From assembly GCF_042850945.1 (NCBI RefSeq), contig NZ_AP031496.1, forward strand, positions 1,054,001 through 1,118,000: a DNA stretch of 64,000 bases. The letters run 5' to 3'. A program made the position numbers and the translations under genes. A model generated the notes under the pieces. It was not told the DNA's origin. It ran no database searches and saw nothing but the letters and a program-made list of their open reading frames with translations. Of the stretch, positions 1-8,127 are shown piece by piece. The stretch's first letter is position 1. The number at the start of each line of letters is the position of its first letter. The DNA is from Halioxenophilus aromaticivorans. Lineage in GTDB: Bacteria; Pseudomonadota; Gammaproteobacteria; Pseudomonadales; Cellvibrionaceae.

Positions 1-1
1 G

Positions 2-112
2 TTCGATTGGGCCATTGCCCAGGGTCGGCTCAGTGGTGAGGTGCATTCCGGCCATTGGCTGGATGTGGGCACCCCCGAGCGGCTGGATCAACTACGCATG
101 CATCTGCGATAA
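2..112 (+). CDS. murU: C-terminal end of N-acetylmuramate-1-phosphate uridylyltransferase (MurU-like), 5' truncated by the window
   Basis: Only the last 36 residues are inside the window, ending at TAA 110-112. The segment reads through Trp-Leu-Asp-Val-Gly-Thr-Pro-Glu-Arg-Leu, the typical end of sugar-1-phosphate nucleotidyltransferases of the NTP_transferase family; the W-x-D-V-G-T-P-E-R-L ending is characteristic of MurU, which makes UDP-MurNAc in peptidoglycan recycling. Other sugar nucleotidyltransferases end in a similar way, so the precise assignment is moderate. It is convergent with the next gene, with only about 14 bp between the stops. Confidence 0.6.
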   Translation, partial: FDWAIAQGRLSGEVHSGHWLDVGTPERLDQLRMHLR

Positions 113-126
113 CCCGATTAAGGCGC

Positions 127-1278
127 TTAGCGGCGAATAAACCCCTTCACCCTGTTAACCAAACGCCGATCCGCCTGGTCTGAGGCCGCCGTGGGTGGGT
201 GGTAATGCTGCTGCCGAAAGTACCCTCCGTAACCCGCTTTTTGCGCTGCCAAACGCCGTTGCTGGGGTTGGTTTTGAGTGCGTTCTGGTATTAGGTCCAA
301 CACCGGCATGGGGGCTTGCAGGAAGCTGGGCAGCGTTTGTGCTTGGCTGGGCAGTTGGTTGCGCGCTTCAATGAGCACCAGCTTGAGTGTAATCCGAGGC
401 GTTTCTTCGTCTTCCGAGTTTATCTCGGCGGCGAGTTGCTCTGCCCAACGCGCAGCCCAGTAGCCGCCATCTCCGACCCCCACCAACACAATGTTCCTGC
501 GCAAGGGCTCCTCCACCAGGGTAAAAGCCTGCAAGGTGAGTTGGTCGACAATGGTTTCTGCCGGTATGGCAGGTTCTGGGGCTGGCTCTGGATCAGTGGG
601 CGGTTGGGCTGGCGCCGGAGCGGGCGATTGTGGTTGCTCGGCATCCGGTGCAGAGACCTCGGTTTCTTCTGCGGCTGGCTCTTGGTCGCCGTCGTCTGCC
701 TCAGCTTCGGTTTCTGGTGTTGTGGGCGCTGGTGCTGGTACCGGCCGCGCTGGAATGGCCGGTGGGTTGGGCTCTGGTAAGGCCATGGCCAGCACTGTCC
801 AGCCACTCTCTGACAGCTCGTTTCGCAACGGCCGAATCTGCAGCGGCCAATCTGGATGCTGGCCGCGGTCTGGCAGCAGTACCACCAGCCCACGGTTGTT
901 GGGTTTTTGGCTTGGTTGCAGCAAAGCGAGGTAATTGTGCTCGGCAACCATTAAGCGGTGGGGCTGGGTATTGGGGTGCTCCCGAGTGACGGCGTCAATC
1001 AGCCATTGCGGTGTTTGATCCGGCAGCAGGCCAATGCGTTCTATGGGCAGGGGTGTGGCGGGCTGATCGGTTTCTTCGCTGGCCCCAGCGTCGGTTTGGT
1101 CTGGATTGGGGGCTTCTTGCGCCTTGCTGGGGAAGGCTGCGACCAACCAGCAGAGCACAAATATTGGCCAAAGTTTTTGCCCTAGGGGCCTGGCTTTGTT
1201 TACAATCCGCGCCCTCGCAAGTGGCTTGCCTGCTATTGGTAGCCAATCATTAAAAAAAGCATTCACATCACACATCAA
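127..1278 (-). CDS. DUF3530 family protein (alpha/beta-hydrolase-like, exported)
   Basis: 383 residues. A hydrophobic segment at about residues 36-50 (LWPIFVLCWLVAAFPSKA) looks like a signal peptide with a long n-region, so the true start may lie inside the listed ORF; no better ATG is present before it. After it come a globular part with the hydrolase-like start 'RGLVVLLPDRGQHPDWP', a long Pro/Glu/Ala-rich linker (about residues 175-245), and a second part with 'VLVGVGDGGYWAARWAEQ'. That last motif sits where an alpha/beta hydrolase has its nucleophile elbow, but the serine is replaced (G-V-G-D-G), as is usual in DUF3530 proteins; catalysis is therefore doubtful. Divergent from rpe. Function unknown. 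Confidence 0.7.
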   Translation of the reverse strand: MMCDVNAFFNDWLPIAGKPLARARIVNKARPLGQKLWPIFVLCWLVAAFPSKAQEAPNPDQTDAGASEETDQPATPLPIERIGLLPDQTPQWLIDAVTREHPNTQPHRLMVAEHNYLALLQPSQKPNNRGLVVLLPDRGQHPDWPLQIRPLRNELSESGWTVLAMALPEPNPPAIPARPVPAPAPTTPETEAEADDGDQEPAAEETEVSAPDAEQPQSPAPAPAQPPTDPEPAPEPAIPAETIVDQLTLQAFTLVEEPLRRNIVLVGVGDGGYWAARWAEQLAAEINSEDEETPRITLKLVLIEARNQLPSQAQTLPSFLQAPMPVLDLIPERTQNQPQQRRLAAQKAGYGGYFRQQHYHPPTAASDQADRRLVNRVKGFIRR

Positions 1279-1310
1279 AACCGAGATTCCTACGAGGCAC
1301 AGGTAACACT

Positions 1311-1979
1311 ATGGCAGATTATTGCATTGCTCCCTCTATTTTAGCTGCAGATTTTGCTCGTTTGGGCGAAGAAGTGGACGCGGTGTTGGCCGCTGGTGCC
1401 GACATGGTGCATTTTGATGTTATGGACAACCACTACGTTCCCAACCTGACTGTTGGCCCCATGGTGGCCAAAGCGCTGCGCAAGCACGGTGTGACTGCGC
1501 CGATCGACGTGCACCTGATGGTTGAGCCCGTGGACGACATGATCAGTATGTTTGCCGAGGCCGGTGCCAGCTATATCACCTTCCATCCGGAAGCCTCACG
1601 GCACGTCGACCGCTCCATTCAATTGATTAAAAATGCCGGTGTGAAAGCAGGCTTGGTGCTAAACCCCGCCACCGAGATTGATAGTATTAAAACCATCCTA
1701 CCTCAGCTGGACATGCTGTTGTTGATGTCCGTAAACCCCGGCTTTGGCGGTCAAAAGTTTATCCCCTACGTGTTGGATAAGGTCAAGCAAGCCCGTGCCG
1801 CTATCGACGCCACAGGCTGTGACATTCGCCTGCAAGTCGACGGTGGCGTAACCGCAGATAACATCCGCGCGCTGGCCGAAGCCGGCGCCGACACTTTCGT
1901 GGCCGGCTCTGCCATCTTCGGCAAAGACGACTACCAAGCCGCCATCGGCGCCCTGCGTGAAGAACTGGCAAAGGCTTAA
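1311..1979 (+). CDS. rpe: ribulose-phosphate 3-epimerase
   Basis: 222 residues, full family length. Interconverts D-ribulose-5-phosphate and D-xylulose-5-phosphate in the pentose phosphate pathway, in the cytoplasm. The TIM-barrel signatures are all present: 'IAPSILAADFARLGEEV' at the N-terminus, 'VHFDVMDNHYVPNLT' with the metal-binding His and Asp, 'IDVHLMVEP', 'LLLMSVNPGFGGQKFI' and 'LQVDGGVTADNI', with the second catalytic Asp in 'VDGG'. Starts at ATG 1311. It precedes gph, as in Pseudomonas, but is separated from it by about 660 bp of repeats instead of a short gap. Confidence 0.97.
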   Translation: MADYCIAPSILAADFARLGEEVDAVLAAGADMVHFDVMDNHYVPNLTVGPMVAKALRKHGVTAPIDVHLMVEPVDDMISMFAEAGASYITFHPEASRHVDRSIQLIKNAGVKAGLVLNPATEIDSIKTILPQLDMLLLMSVNPGFGGQKFIPYVLDKVKQARAAIDATGCDIRLQVDGGVTADNIRALAEAGADTFVAGSAIFGKDDYQAAIGALREELAKA

Positions 1980-2040
1980 CCACCCATCGTCAAACGTCAC
2001 AGCAACGGCTGAAATAAGACCACTAGAACCCCTCTCTTAA

Positions 2041-2565
2041 CGAGACACCCATGTTAACGAGACACTTAATGTGTGGGTGTCTTGATAAGGAAACCGTAGG
2101 GAAGCGGAAGGCAGGGAGATCGGCTTTGTTGAAGTGGGTGTCTTAGTAGCATCTTAGTAGCAATGCATCTTCGTGAGACAGCCGTGTTAACAAGACGTGT
2201 TAACAAGACGTGTTAACAAGACGTGTTAACAAGACGTGTTAACAAGACGTGTTAACAAGACGTGTTAACAAGACACCCACGTTAATAAGAGCCGTGTTAA
2301 CAAGACACCCACGTTAATAAGGCACTCAGCGTGTGGATGTCCTGAGTAAGAACAAGGAGTCCTTAGCATGGGTGTCTTGTTAGTGGGTGATTACAAGACA
2401 CCCACGGTTAATAATGCACTCAGCATGTGGGTGTCCTAAATAAGGACGACTAAGCCTTTGCATGGGTGTCTCGATAGGAAAGCTCCTTTAACATGGGTGT
2501 CTCAATAAGGAAGCGATAGTGAGGCAGAAGGCGTGTAAAACGGAGCTCTTCACATGGGTGTCTTA
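2041..2565. repeat. dispersed short repeats with core GACACCC / TGGGTGTC between rpe and gph
   Basis: At least eleven copies of an 8-bp word occur in about 520 bp. Forward GACACCC begins at 2044, 2272, 2304 and 2397. The inverse TGGGTGTC begins at 2074, 2135, 2369, 2428, 2463, 2494 and 2555. Copies are often extended to AACAAGACACCCA(T/C)G with GTTAA next to it, and a degraded copy (TGGATGTCC) is at 2333. Because both orientations occur, neighbouring copies could pair as RNA hairpins. No gene is visible between 1980 and 2640. The same word recurs upstream of ribD at 22.3-22.5 kb. Confidence 0.85.
2183..2273. repeat. seven perfect tandem copies of a 13-bp unit (CGTGTTAACAAGA)
   Basis: Units begin at 2183, 2196, 2209, 2222, 2235, 2248 and 2261 and are identical. 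The array runs directly into a GACACCC copy (AGACACCCAC at 2271-2280), so it looks like local expansion of one member of the surrounding repeat family, perhaps by replication slippage. Each unit contains the palindrome GTTAAC. A further single unit-like segment lies at 2293-2305. The unit length is not a multiple of three and no reading frame crosses it convincingly. Confidence 0.95.
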
Positions 2566-2640
2566 CTTAGTGGGGCGAGACATGGTGTGGGTTTGTGGTT
2601 ACAGTGTTGGCTTGTATTGAGTTGAGTGAGATCTTGGGTA

Positions 2641-3339
2641 ATGAGTTCACAGTCCCCCAGTAGTACCGTTTTGGCCCAGTTGTTGGGTGGTTTGCCTGAG
2701 TTGGTGATGTACGATTTGGATGGCACGTTGGTCGACAGTGTGCCGGGTATTGCCCTGGCCGTGGACCGGGCATTGGAAGAATTGGGGGCTTCGCCTGCGG
2801 GGGAGGCTTTGGTGCGCACTTGGGTGGGCGGTGGTCAGCGGCTGTTGGTGCAGCAGGCGATCAATTTTGCTGGTATGGCTCCGGCCCAGCTGGATAGCGC
2901 CATCAAGGCGTTTCGTAAGCACTATGCCCACACTGCGGATCATAATTTGGCTCTATTCCCTGGGGTGGCGGAGACTTTGGCGTTTTTTGCCGATCACGGC
3001 GTTAGCCAGGTGGTGGTGACTAACAAGCCCATTGAGTTTGTGCCTGCCATGCTAGAGGGCCTGGGCATCGCCCATTACTTTGCCGATCAGCTGGGCGGCG
3101 AGTGTTTGGCCACGCGTAAACCAGATCCGTTGATGCTCAATACCATGCTGCAGCGTTTTTCTGTGCGCCCGGATAATGCCGTGATGGTGGGCGATTCCAG
3201 CAACGATTTGCTGGCCGCCAATGCCGCTGAAGTACCCTGTTTGGCAGTCAGCTACGGCTATGCCCGTGGCGATGACCTCAGCCAATATAACCCGGTTTGG
3301 TTGGGCGATAACTTGGCGCAATTGTTGGCCCCCAATTGA
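2641..3339 (+). CDS. gph: phosphoglycolate phosphatase (HAD superfamily)
   Basis: About 232 residues from ATG 2641. A GTG at 2626 is also in frame, but the ATG has a GTGAG ribosome-binding candidate about 10 nt upstream, so I chose it. Removes 2-phosphoglycolate formed in DNA repair and oxygenase side reactions. HAD motif I is 'VMYDLDGTLVDS', motif II 'VVVTNKP', the lysine region 'CLATRKPDP', and motif IV 'AVMVGDSSNDLLAA'; the alpha-helical cap lies between motifs I and II. It stands between rpe and trpE, the arrangement known from Pseudomonas. Confidence 0.93.
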   Translation: MSSQSPSSTVLAQLLGGLPELVMYDLDGTLVDSVPGIALAVDRALEELGASPAGEALVRTWVGGGQRLLVQQAINFAGMAPAQLDSAIKAFRKHYAHTADHNLALFPGVAETLAFFADHGVSQVVVTNKPIEFVPAMLEGLGIAHYFADQLGGECLATRKPDPLMLNTMLQRFSVRPDNAVMVGDSSNDLLAANAAEVPCLAVSYGYARGDDLSQYNPVWLGDNLAQLLAPN

Positions 3340-3413
3340 AACTGGACTCCACTTCAAAGGGTGGCTACACTAGCGCCGAAAATTGACCGCCAGGAACTCG
3401 GTACAATCCACCC

Positions 3414-3494
3414 ATGTTTACTATCTGCAACATGACAGTCACCTCTCAATTGACCGCTAAGGTCAACCACCACTCTTGGCGATGGCGTCGCTAA
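3414..3494 (+). CDS. trpL: putative trp leader peptide (TrpL)
   Basis: A short frame 108 bp upstream of trpE ends Asn-His-His-Ser-Trp-Arg-Trp-Arg-Arg-stop. It has two Trp codons in three positions, four codons before the TAA at 3492-3494. It can start at ATG 3414 (26 residues) or at in-frame ATG 3432 (20 residues); neither has a strong Shine-Dalgarno. Closely spaced Trp codons just before the stop and directly ahead of trpE are the signature of ribosome-mediated attenuation, so I infer that the operon senses charged tRNA-Trp. Not a family match; the call rests on position and codon content. Confidence 0.6.
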   Translation: MFTICNMTVTSQLTAKVNHHSWRWRR

Positions 3495-3587
3495 TCTGAC
3501 CCTTTTTGCCCTTTACTAGGGCTGCTCGTACTCAATTTGCCTAAGGCAGGCTACAACAATCACTGATTTCAGTGGCTGGCCTACTGC
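3449..3587 (+). promoter_or_regulatory. possible trp attenuator region (three inverted repeats before trpE)
   Basis: Three stem-loop candidates follow or overlap the leader peptide. TTGACC-gctaa-GGTCAA lies inside the leader. GCCCT-ttact-AGGGC begins near 3508, just after the leader stop. CACTGA-tt-TCAGTG begins near 3561. No long U-tract follows the second stem, so a classical terminator is not obvious; mutually exclusive pairing has not been computed. The call depends on the leader peptide above. Confidence 0.35.
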
Positions 3588-3601
3588 ACAGGATTACAAC
3601 G

Positions 3602-5065
3602 ATGACGCCAGAACAATTTACCCAATATCAACAGCAAGGCTACAACTGCATTCCCGTCTATCGGGAAGTGTTGGCCGACTTAGACACGCCAGTGTCGACC
3701 TACCTGAAACTGGCCCAGGGGCCTTATTCTTATCTGCTTGAGTCGGTCCATGGTGGCGAAAAATGGGGCCGTTACTCGATCATCGGTCTGCCGGCCAAAA
3801 CCGTGCTTACCGCGCGCGGTGATAAGGTCGAAGTGCGTCGCGAGGGCAAATTGATTGAATCCCTCACCACCCCCGATCCACTGAGCTTTGTGGAGAGTTT
3901 CCGCAGCCGTTATCAGGTTCCATCCATGGACAGCCTGCCGGAGTTCAGTGGCGGCTTGGTGGGCTACTTTGGCTACGACTGCGTGCGATATGTGGAGCCA
4001 AAGCTCAAGCAAGGCCAAAACCGTGACGTAATCGGCACTCCAGATATTTTGCTGATGGTGTCCGAAGAGGTGTTGGTGTTTGACAACTTGGCCGGCAAAA
4101 TACTGTTGATTGTGATTGCTGAAGCCAATGACCACGGCTACCAAAAGGCGCAATCTCGCTTGGATAGCCTGCAGGCGAGTTTATCCGAGCCCGCGCCGCG
4201 CACGGATTTGATCAAACTCAGTGGCGAAAAGGCCCGTGAAGGCCAATTTACCTCCAGCTTCGGCGAAGATAACTTCCATAACGCCATTGATTCCATCAAA
4301 CAGCATGTACTGGCAGGCGATACCATGCAGGTGGTCCTATCCCAGCGTTTGTCCATTCCGTTTGCCGCATCACCGTTTAATTTGTACCGAGCTCTGCGCA
4401 ACCTGAATCCCTCGCCCTACATGTACTTCTTGGATCTGGACGACCACCAGGTTGTGGGTTCTAGCCCAGAGATCCTGGCTCGTTTGGAGCACGGTGAGGT
4501 CACCGTGCGGCCCATCGCTGGCACTCGCCGCCGTGGCAAAACCGAGGCGGAAGATCTTGCCTTGGAACAAGAAATGCTGGCCGATCCGAAAGAAATCGCC
4601 GAACACCTAATGCTCATCGATCTGGGGCGTAACGACGTCGGCCGGGTGGCGCAGACAGGAACCGTAAAACTCACCGACAAAATGGTGGTGGAGCGCTATT
4701 CTCATGTTATGCACATCACCTCCAACGTCACCGGCCAGATCAACCCAGGTTTGACGGCCATGGACGTACTTAAAGCTAGCTTGCCGGCGGGAACTCTGAG
4801 TGGCGCCCCCAAGGTTCGCGCCATGGAAATCATCGACGAGCTGGAAAACGAAAAACGCGGCATCTACGGCGGTGCCGTTGGTTATATTGGCTGGAATGGC
4901 AACATGGATACCGCCATCGCCATTCGTACGGCGGTGATCAAAGACGGCACCTTATATGTGCAAGCCGGAGCCGGGGTGGTGGCGGATTCCGTGCCCGAGC
5001 TGGAGTGGAAAGAAACCATGAATAAAGCCAGGGCCATGTTCCGCGCTGTGGATATGGTGCTGTAG
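3602..5065 (+). CDS. trpE: anthranilate synthase component I
   Basis: 487 residues from ATG 3602, which has AGGA 8 nt upstream; an in-frame GTG at 3572 is less likely. With TrpG it converts chorismate and glutamine to anthranilate, the first step of tryptophan synthesis. The N-terminal 'LLESVHGGEKWGRYSIIG' (LLES about residues 45-48) corresponds to the tryptophan feedback site. The C-terminal chorismate-binding half carries 'RPIAGTRRRGKTEAED', 'LMLIDLGRNDVGRV' and 'LPAGTLSGAPKVRAMEIIDE'. trpG follows after 11 bp. In Pseudomonas trpE lies apart from trpGDC; here they are joined. Confidence 0.97.
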   Translation: MTPEQFTQYQQQGYNCIPVYREVLADLDTPVSTYLKLAQGPYSYLLESVHGGEKWGRYSIIGLPAKTVLTARGDKVEVRREGKLIESLTTPDPLSFVESFRSRYQVPSMDSLPEFSGGLVGYFGYDCVRYVEPKLKQGQNRDVIGTPDILLMVSEEVLVFDNLAGKILLIVIAEANDHGYQKAQSRLDSLQASLSEPAPRTDLIKLSGEKAREGQFTSSFGEDNFHNAIDSIKQHVLAGDTMQVVLSQRLSIPFAASPFNLYRALRNLNPSPYMYFLDLDDHQVVGSSPEILARLEHGEVTVRPIAGTRRRGKTEAEDLALEQEMLADPKEIAEHLMLIDLGRNDVGRVAQTGTVKLTDKMVVERYSHVMHITSNVTGQINPGLTAMDVLKASLPAGTLSGAPKVRAMEIIDELENEKRGIYGGAVGYIGWNGNMDTAIAIRTAVIKDGTLYVQAGAGVVADSVPELEWKETMNKARAMFRAVDMVL

Positions 5066-5076
5066 GAGGAATAGCC

Positions 5077-5655
5077 ATGATATTAATGATCGATAACTAC
5101 GACTCCTTCACCTACAACGTGGTGCAGTACTTGGCCGAGCTAAACGCTGAGGTTAAAGTCATTCGTAATGATGAGCTCAGTGTGGATGAAATTATCGACC
5201 TGGGGGCCGACAAAATCGTAGTTTCACCTGGCCCCGGCAACCCAGATGATGCCGGCGTCTCATTAGAAGTAATCAGCCGCTTGGGTGGCGCGGTGCCGAT
5301 CTTAGGCATTTGCTTGGGCCACCAGAGTATTGGTCAAGCCTTTGGTGGGCGCATCGTGCGAGCCGGCCAAATCATGCACGGCAAAATTTCACAAATGCAC
5401 CACAATGGCGTGGGGGTGTTTCGCAACCTACCTAGCCCATACCCAGCAACACGCTACCACTCCCTGGTATTGGACAAAAGCCAAGTGCCGGATTGCTTAG
5501 AAATTACAGCCTGGACGCAAACCGAGTCCGGTGAGATGGAAGAGATTATGGGTATTCGCCATAAAGACATGGCCATAGAGGGTGTGCAATTCCACCCGGA
5601 ATCGATCCTGTCCGATCATGGTCATGCCCTATTGCAGAACTTTATCGATGGCTAA
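5077..5655 (+). CDS. trpG: anthranilate synthase component II (glutamine amidotransferase)
   Basis: 192 residues. Class I glutamine amidotransferase that supplies ammonia to TrpE. The oxyanion strand 'SPGPGNPDDAG', the nucleophile in 'ILGICLGHQSIGQAFGG' (Cys79) and the His173/Glu175 pair in 'GVQFHPESIL' complete the triad. The start ATG 5077 is preceded by AGGAGGAAT overlapping the trpE stop region, so the two are translationally close. A single-domain protein, not fused to TrpD. The closely related PabA of folate synthesis cannot be excluded from sequence alone, but trp context decides; the enzyme may serve both pathways. Confidence 0.95.
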   Translation: MILMIDNYDSFTYNVVQYLAELNAEVKVIRNDELSVDEIIDLGADKIVVSPGPGNPDDAGVSLEVISRLGGAVPILGICLGHQSIGQAFGGRIVRAGQIMHGKISQMHHNGVGVFRNLPSPYPATRYHSLVLDKSQVPDCLEITAWTQTESGEMEEIMGIRHKDMAIEGVQFHPESILSDHGHALLQNFIDG

Positions 5656-5686
5656 TCCAAACAATAACAACAAGGAGGATGAAGTG

Positions 5687-6724
5687 ATGGATATTAAGGC
5701 CGCATTGGCCCAGGTGGTGGAAGGCAAAGACCTCAGCACCGAACAAATGGCCGCGGTTATGCAGCAAATCATGACCGGCCAGGCCACCGACGCTCAAATT
5801 GGTGGATTTTTAGTGGCGTTGCGCCTCAAAGGCGAAACCGTGGATGAGATCACCGGCGCCGTTCAAGTAATGCGCGCCCTGGCAACCAAAGTTGAGCTGG
5901 GCGCAGACGATTTGGTCGATACCTGCGGCACCGGTGGCGATGGCGCTGATTTGTTTAACGTATCAACCGCGGCTGCGTTTGTGGTGGCCGCTGCCGGTGG
6001 ACGTGTGGCAAAGCATGGTAATCGCTCGGTTTCTTCCAGTACCGGCAGTGCGGATCTGCTCGAAGCCGCTGGCATCAACCTGGCGCTGTCACCGGAGCAG
6101 GTAGGCCGCTGTATCGAAGCCTTAGGTGTGGGCTTTATGTTTGCACCGGCCCATCACAGCGCCATGAAGCACGCTATAGGCCCGCGTAAGGAGCTGGGCC
6201 TGCGTACCATTTTTAATATTCTGGGGCCGCTTACCAACCCCGCCGGAGTAAAGCGTCAGGTCATTGGTGTGTTCAATAAAGCGCTGTGCCGGCCGGTGGC
6301 TGAGGTGCTGGGCCGTTTGGGCAGCGAGCATGTGTTGGTGGTTCACGCCGAAGACGGCCTGGATGAGATCTCTCTGGCCGCACCCACCCACGTGGCTGAG
6401 CTACGCGCAGGAGAGGTGACCGAGTTCAGTATCGCGCCGGAAGATTTCGGTGTCGCCCGGCAAGAGCTCACTGGCTTAACTGTGGCCAACAGCCAAGAGA
6501 GCCTGGCGCTGGTTCGCGCAGCGTTGGGCAATGAGAAAACAGATTTGGCACAAAAAGCGCAAGATCTTATCGCCCTAAATGCCGGAGCGGCTATTTATGT
6601 CAGCGGCGCTGCAGCGAGCTTGGCCGAGGGTGTTACCCTGGCGCAGGATGCCCTGGGCAGTGGTTTGGCAAAAGAGAAAGTGTCTGAGCTGATGGCGTTT
6701 AGCGCCGTATTTGCCGAACACTAA
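5687..6724 (+). CDS. trpD: anthranilate phosphoribosyltransferase
   Basis: 345 residues from ATG 5687, placed by an AAGGAGGA ribosome-binding site at 5672-5679. Transfers the phosphoribosyl group of PRPP to anthranilate. The PRPP-binding signature 'DTCGTGGDGADLFNVSTA' comes about a quarter into the protein, with 'KHGNRSVSSSTGSAD', 'FMFAPAHHSAMKHAIGPRKELGLRTIFN' (anthranilate site) and 'HVLVVHAEDGLDEIS' in the usual order. It follows trpG by 31 bp. No frameshift or missing residue seen. Confidence 0.97.
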   Translation: MDIKAALAQVVEGKDLSTEQMAAVMQQIMTGQATDAQIGGFLVALRLKGETVDEITGAVQVMRALATKVELGADDLVDTCGTGGDGADLFNVSTAAAFVVAAAGGRVAKHGNRSVSSSTGSADLLEAAGINLALSPEQVGRCIEALGVGFMFAPAHHSAMKHAIGPRKELGLRTIFNILGPLTNPAGVKRQVIGVFNKALCRPVAEVLGRLGSEHVLVVHAEDGLDEISLAAPTHVAELRAGEVTEFSIAPEDFGVARQELTGLTVANSQESLALVRAALGNEKTDLAQKAQDLIALNAGAAIYVSGAAASLAEGVTLAQDALGSGLAKEKVSELMAFSAVFAEH

Positions 6725-6807
6725 CAGTCAGCTAACAACCAGATTAGCCAACAGCACACAACCGCTGATTCGTCTATGGACGAACCAAACACAGAAAGAG
6801 AAGCATC

Positions 6808-7605
6808 ATGGAAACGCCTACAGTATTACGTAAGATTGTTGCCAGAAAATTTGAGGAAATCCGCGAGCGCGAGCAAAAGGTCAACCGTGATCAACTGCTC
6901 CAAATCATCAAAGACAACAACGATACACCGCGCGGTTTTGTTAACGGCATGGAGCAGAAAGTCGCCCAGGGCCATGCCGCTGTTATTGCCGAAATTAAAA
7001 AAGCCTCGCCCAGTAAAGGTGTGATACGGGAAGATTTTTACCCTGGAGAAATCGCCCGCAGTTACGCCCGCGGGGGTGCCGCCTGTTTATCGGTGCTTAC
7101 CGACGTGGATTTTTTCCAGGGCAGCAATGAATATCTGCAGCAAGTGCGCTTGGAAGTTGACCTACCGGTAATTCGTAAAGATTTCATCGTTGACGAGTAT
7201 CAAGTATTTGAAGCTCGCGCCATTGGTGCCGATTGCATTCTATTGATTGTGGCCTGTTTGCAGCCGGAGCGCTTAAAGGCCTTAAATGAGCTGGCTATGG
7301 AGCTGGGCATGGATGTCCTGGTTGAGGTGCATAACGCCGAAGAATTGGAAACCGCCTTACAGTTACCCAATCGCTTAATCGGTATCAACAATCGCAACCT
7401 GCACAATTTTGAAGTGACCTTAGATACCACCTTCGATTTACTGCAGTCTATTCCTGATGATCGCATGGTGGTGACCGAAAGCGGCATCAACACTATTGAC
7501 GATATCGCTGCGATGCGTGGCCACAACGTCAATGCGTTTTTGGTGGGCGAAGCCTTTATGCGTGCCGATGACCCTGGTCACCGGTTAATGGAAATGTTTA
7601 ATTAA
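6808..7605 (+). CDS. trpC: indole-3-glycerol-phosphate synthase
   Basis: 265 residues. Closes the ring of CdRP to give indole-3-glycerol phosphate. The TIM-barrel motifs are clear: 'VIAEIKKASPSKGVI' with the catalytic Lys, 'YARGGAACLSVLTDVDFFQGS', 'PVIRKDFIVDEYQVFEARA' with the second Lys, 'LVEVHNAEEL', 'LIGINNRNLHNFEV' and 'VTESGINTIDDI'. Monofunctional, without a TrpF domain. AGAGAAG precedes ATG 6808. Last gene of the trp operon here; trpF, trpB and trpA are not in the window, as in pseudomonads where they lie elsewhere. Confidence 0.97.
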   Translation: METPTVLRKIVARKFEEIREREQKVNRDQLLQIIKDNNDTPRGFVNGMEQKVAQGHAAVIAEIKKASPSKGVIREDFYPGEIARSYARGGAACLSVLTDVDFFQGSNEYLQQVRLEVDLPVIRKDFIVDEYQVFEARAIGADCILLIVACLQPERLKALNELAMELGMDVLVEVHNAEELETALQLPNRLIGINNRNLHNFEVTLDTTFDLLQSIPDDRMVVTESGINTIDDIAAMRGHNVNAFLVGEAFMRADDPGHRLMEMFN

Positions 7606-7723
7606 CGGTTTTCTGTCTTTACCCATCGCTTGCCCTCGGGCGGGATTTTAATTGCTGTCAATGTCACGCAAACAATGTCACAGTAAGAAAAGTTTAACGC
7701 TCAAAAGCTAGGGTTAACAATTG

Positions 7724-7768
7724 CAAAAAAATCGCCGTGTTGATTAACAATACGGCGATTTTTTTTGC
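7724..7768 (+). terminator. rho-independent terminator of the trp operon
   Basis: AATCGCCGT (7730-7738), a 13-nt loop and ACGGCGATT (7752-7760) form a GC-rich stem followed by a run of eight T. An A-run precedes the stem, so it could work in both directions, although no minus-strand gene ends here. It lies about 120 bp after the trpC stop. Confidence 0.9.
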
Positions 7769-7885
7769 TTTAAATTTACGCTCGATGTCAGTTTGTTTAC
7801 CGCCATCGTTAGGCCAATATTCGGCGCGCTCGTCAAGCGCTTGGACATGAGTCACGCCCAACGCGACAGATGTTTCACACGACCT

Positions 7886-7894
7886 TTATCCACA
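7886..7894 (+). promoter_or_regulatory. exact DnaA-box consensus TTATCCACA
   Basis: A perfect 9-bp match to the high-affinity DnaA box, in the trpC-hemB intergenic region. A second copy in the same orientation lies 233 bp further on. No other origin feature (AT-rich 13-mers, dnaA or gidA genes) is seen. Confidence 0.45.
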
Positions 7895-8118
7895 ATAGCT
7901 CGAATCGACTTTAACTTCTTGGGGGTTAGGTGTTTATACACTGTCACTGCAATGCACCTCGCCGGCGAATGCCATTGGGCGAGTGTTACTGTGTAGTGCA
8001 AAAAAAGTTAATGTTGTTGATTTATGAAACAGTTTGACGCTCGGCGTAACAGAGGTTTCGTGGTGGTTAAAAAATCGCCAGAGGCGGCAAGGCAGCGAAT
8101 TGTGACTTTTTAGCTTCA

Positions 8119-8127
8119 TTATCCACA
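8119..8127 (+). promoter_or_regulatory. second exact DnaA-box consensus TTATCCACA
   Basis: Same word and orientation as the copy at 7886, about 230 bp before the hemB start. Suggests DnaA binding, either as a regulatory or a titration site; chance occurrence remains possible. Confidence 0.45.

Noticed and set aside
2183..2273. Possible CRISPR array
   Set aside because: The 13-bp units are directly tandem with no spacers and no cas gene is present; it is a minisatellite.
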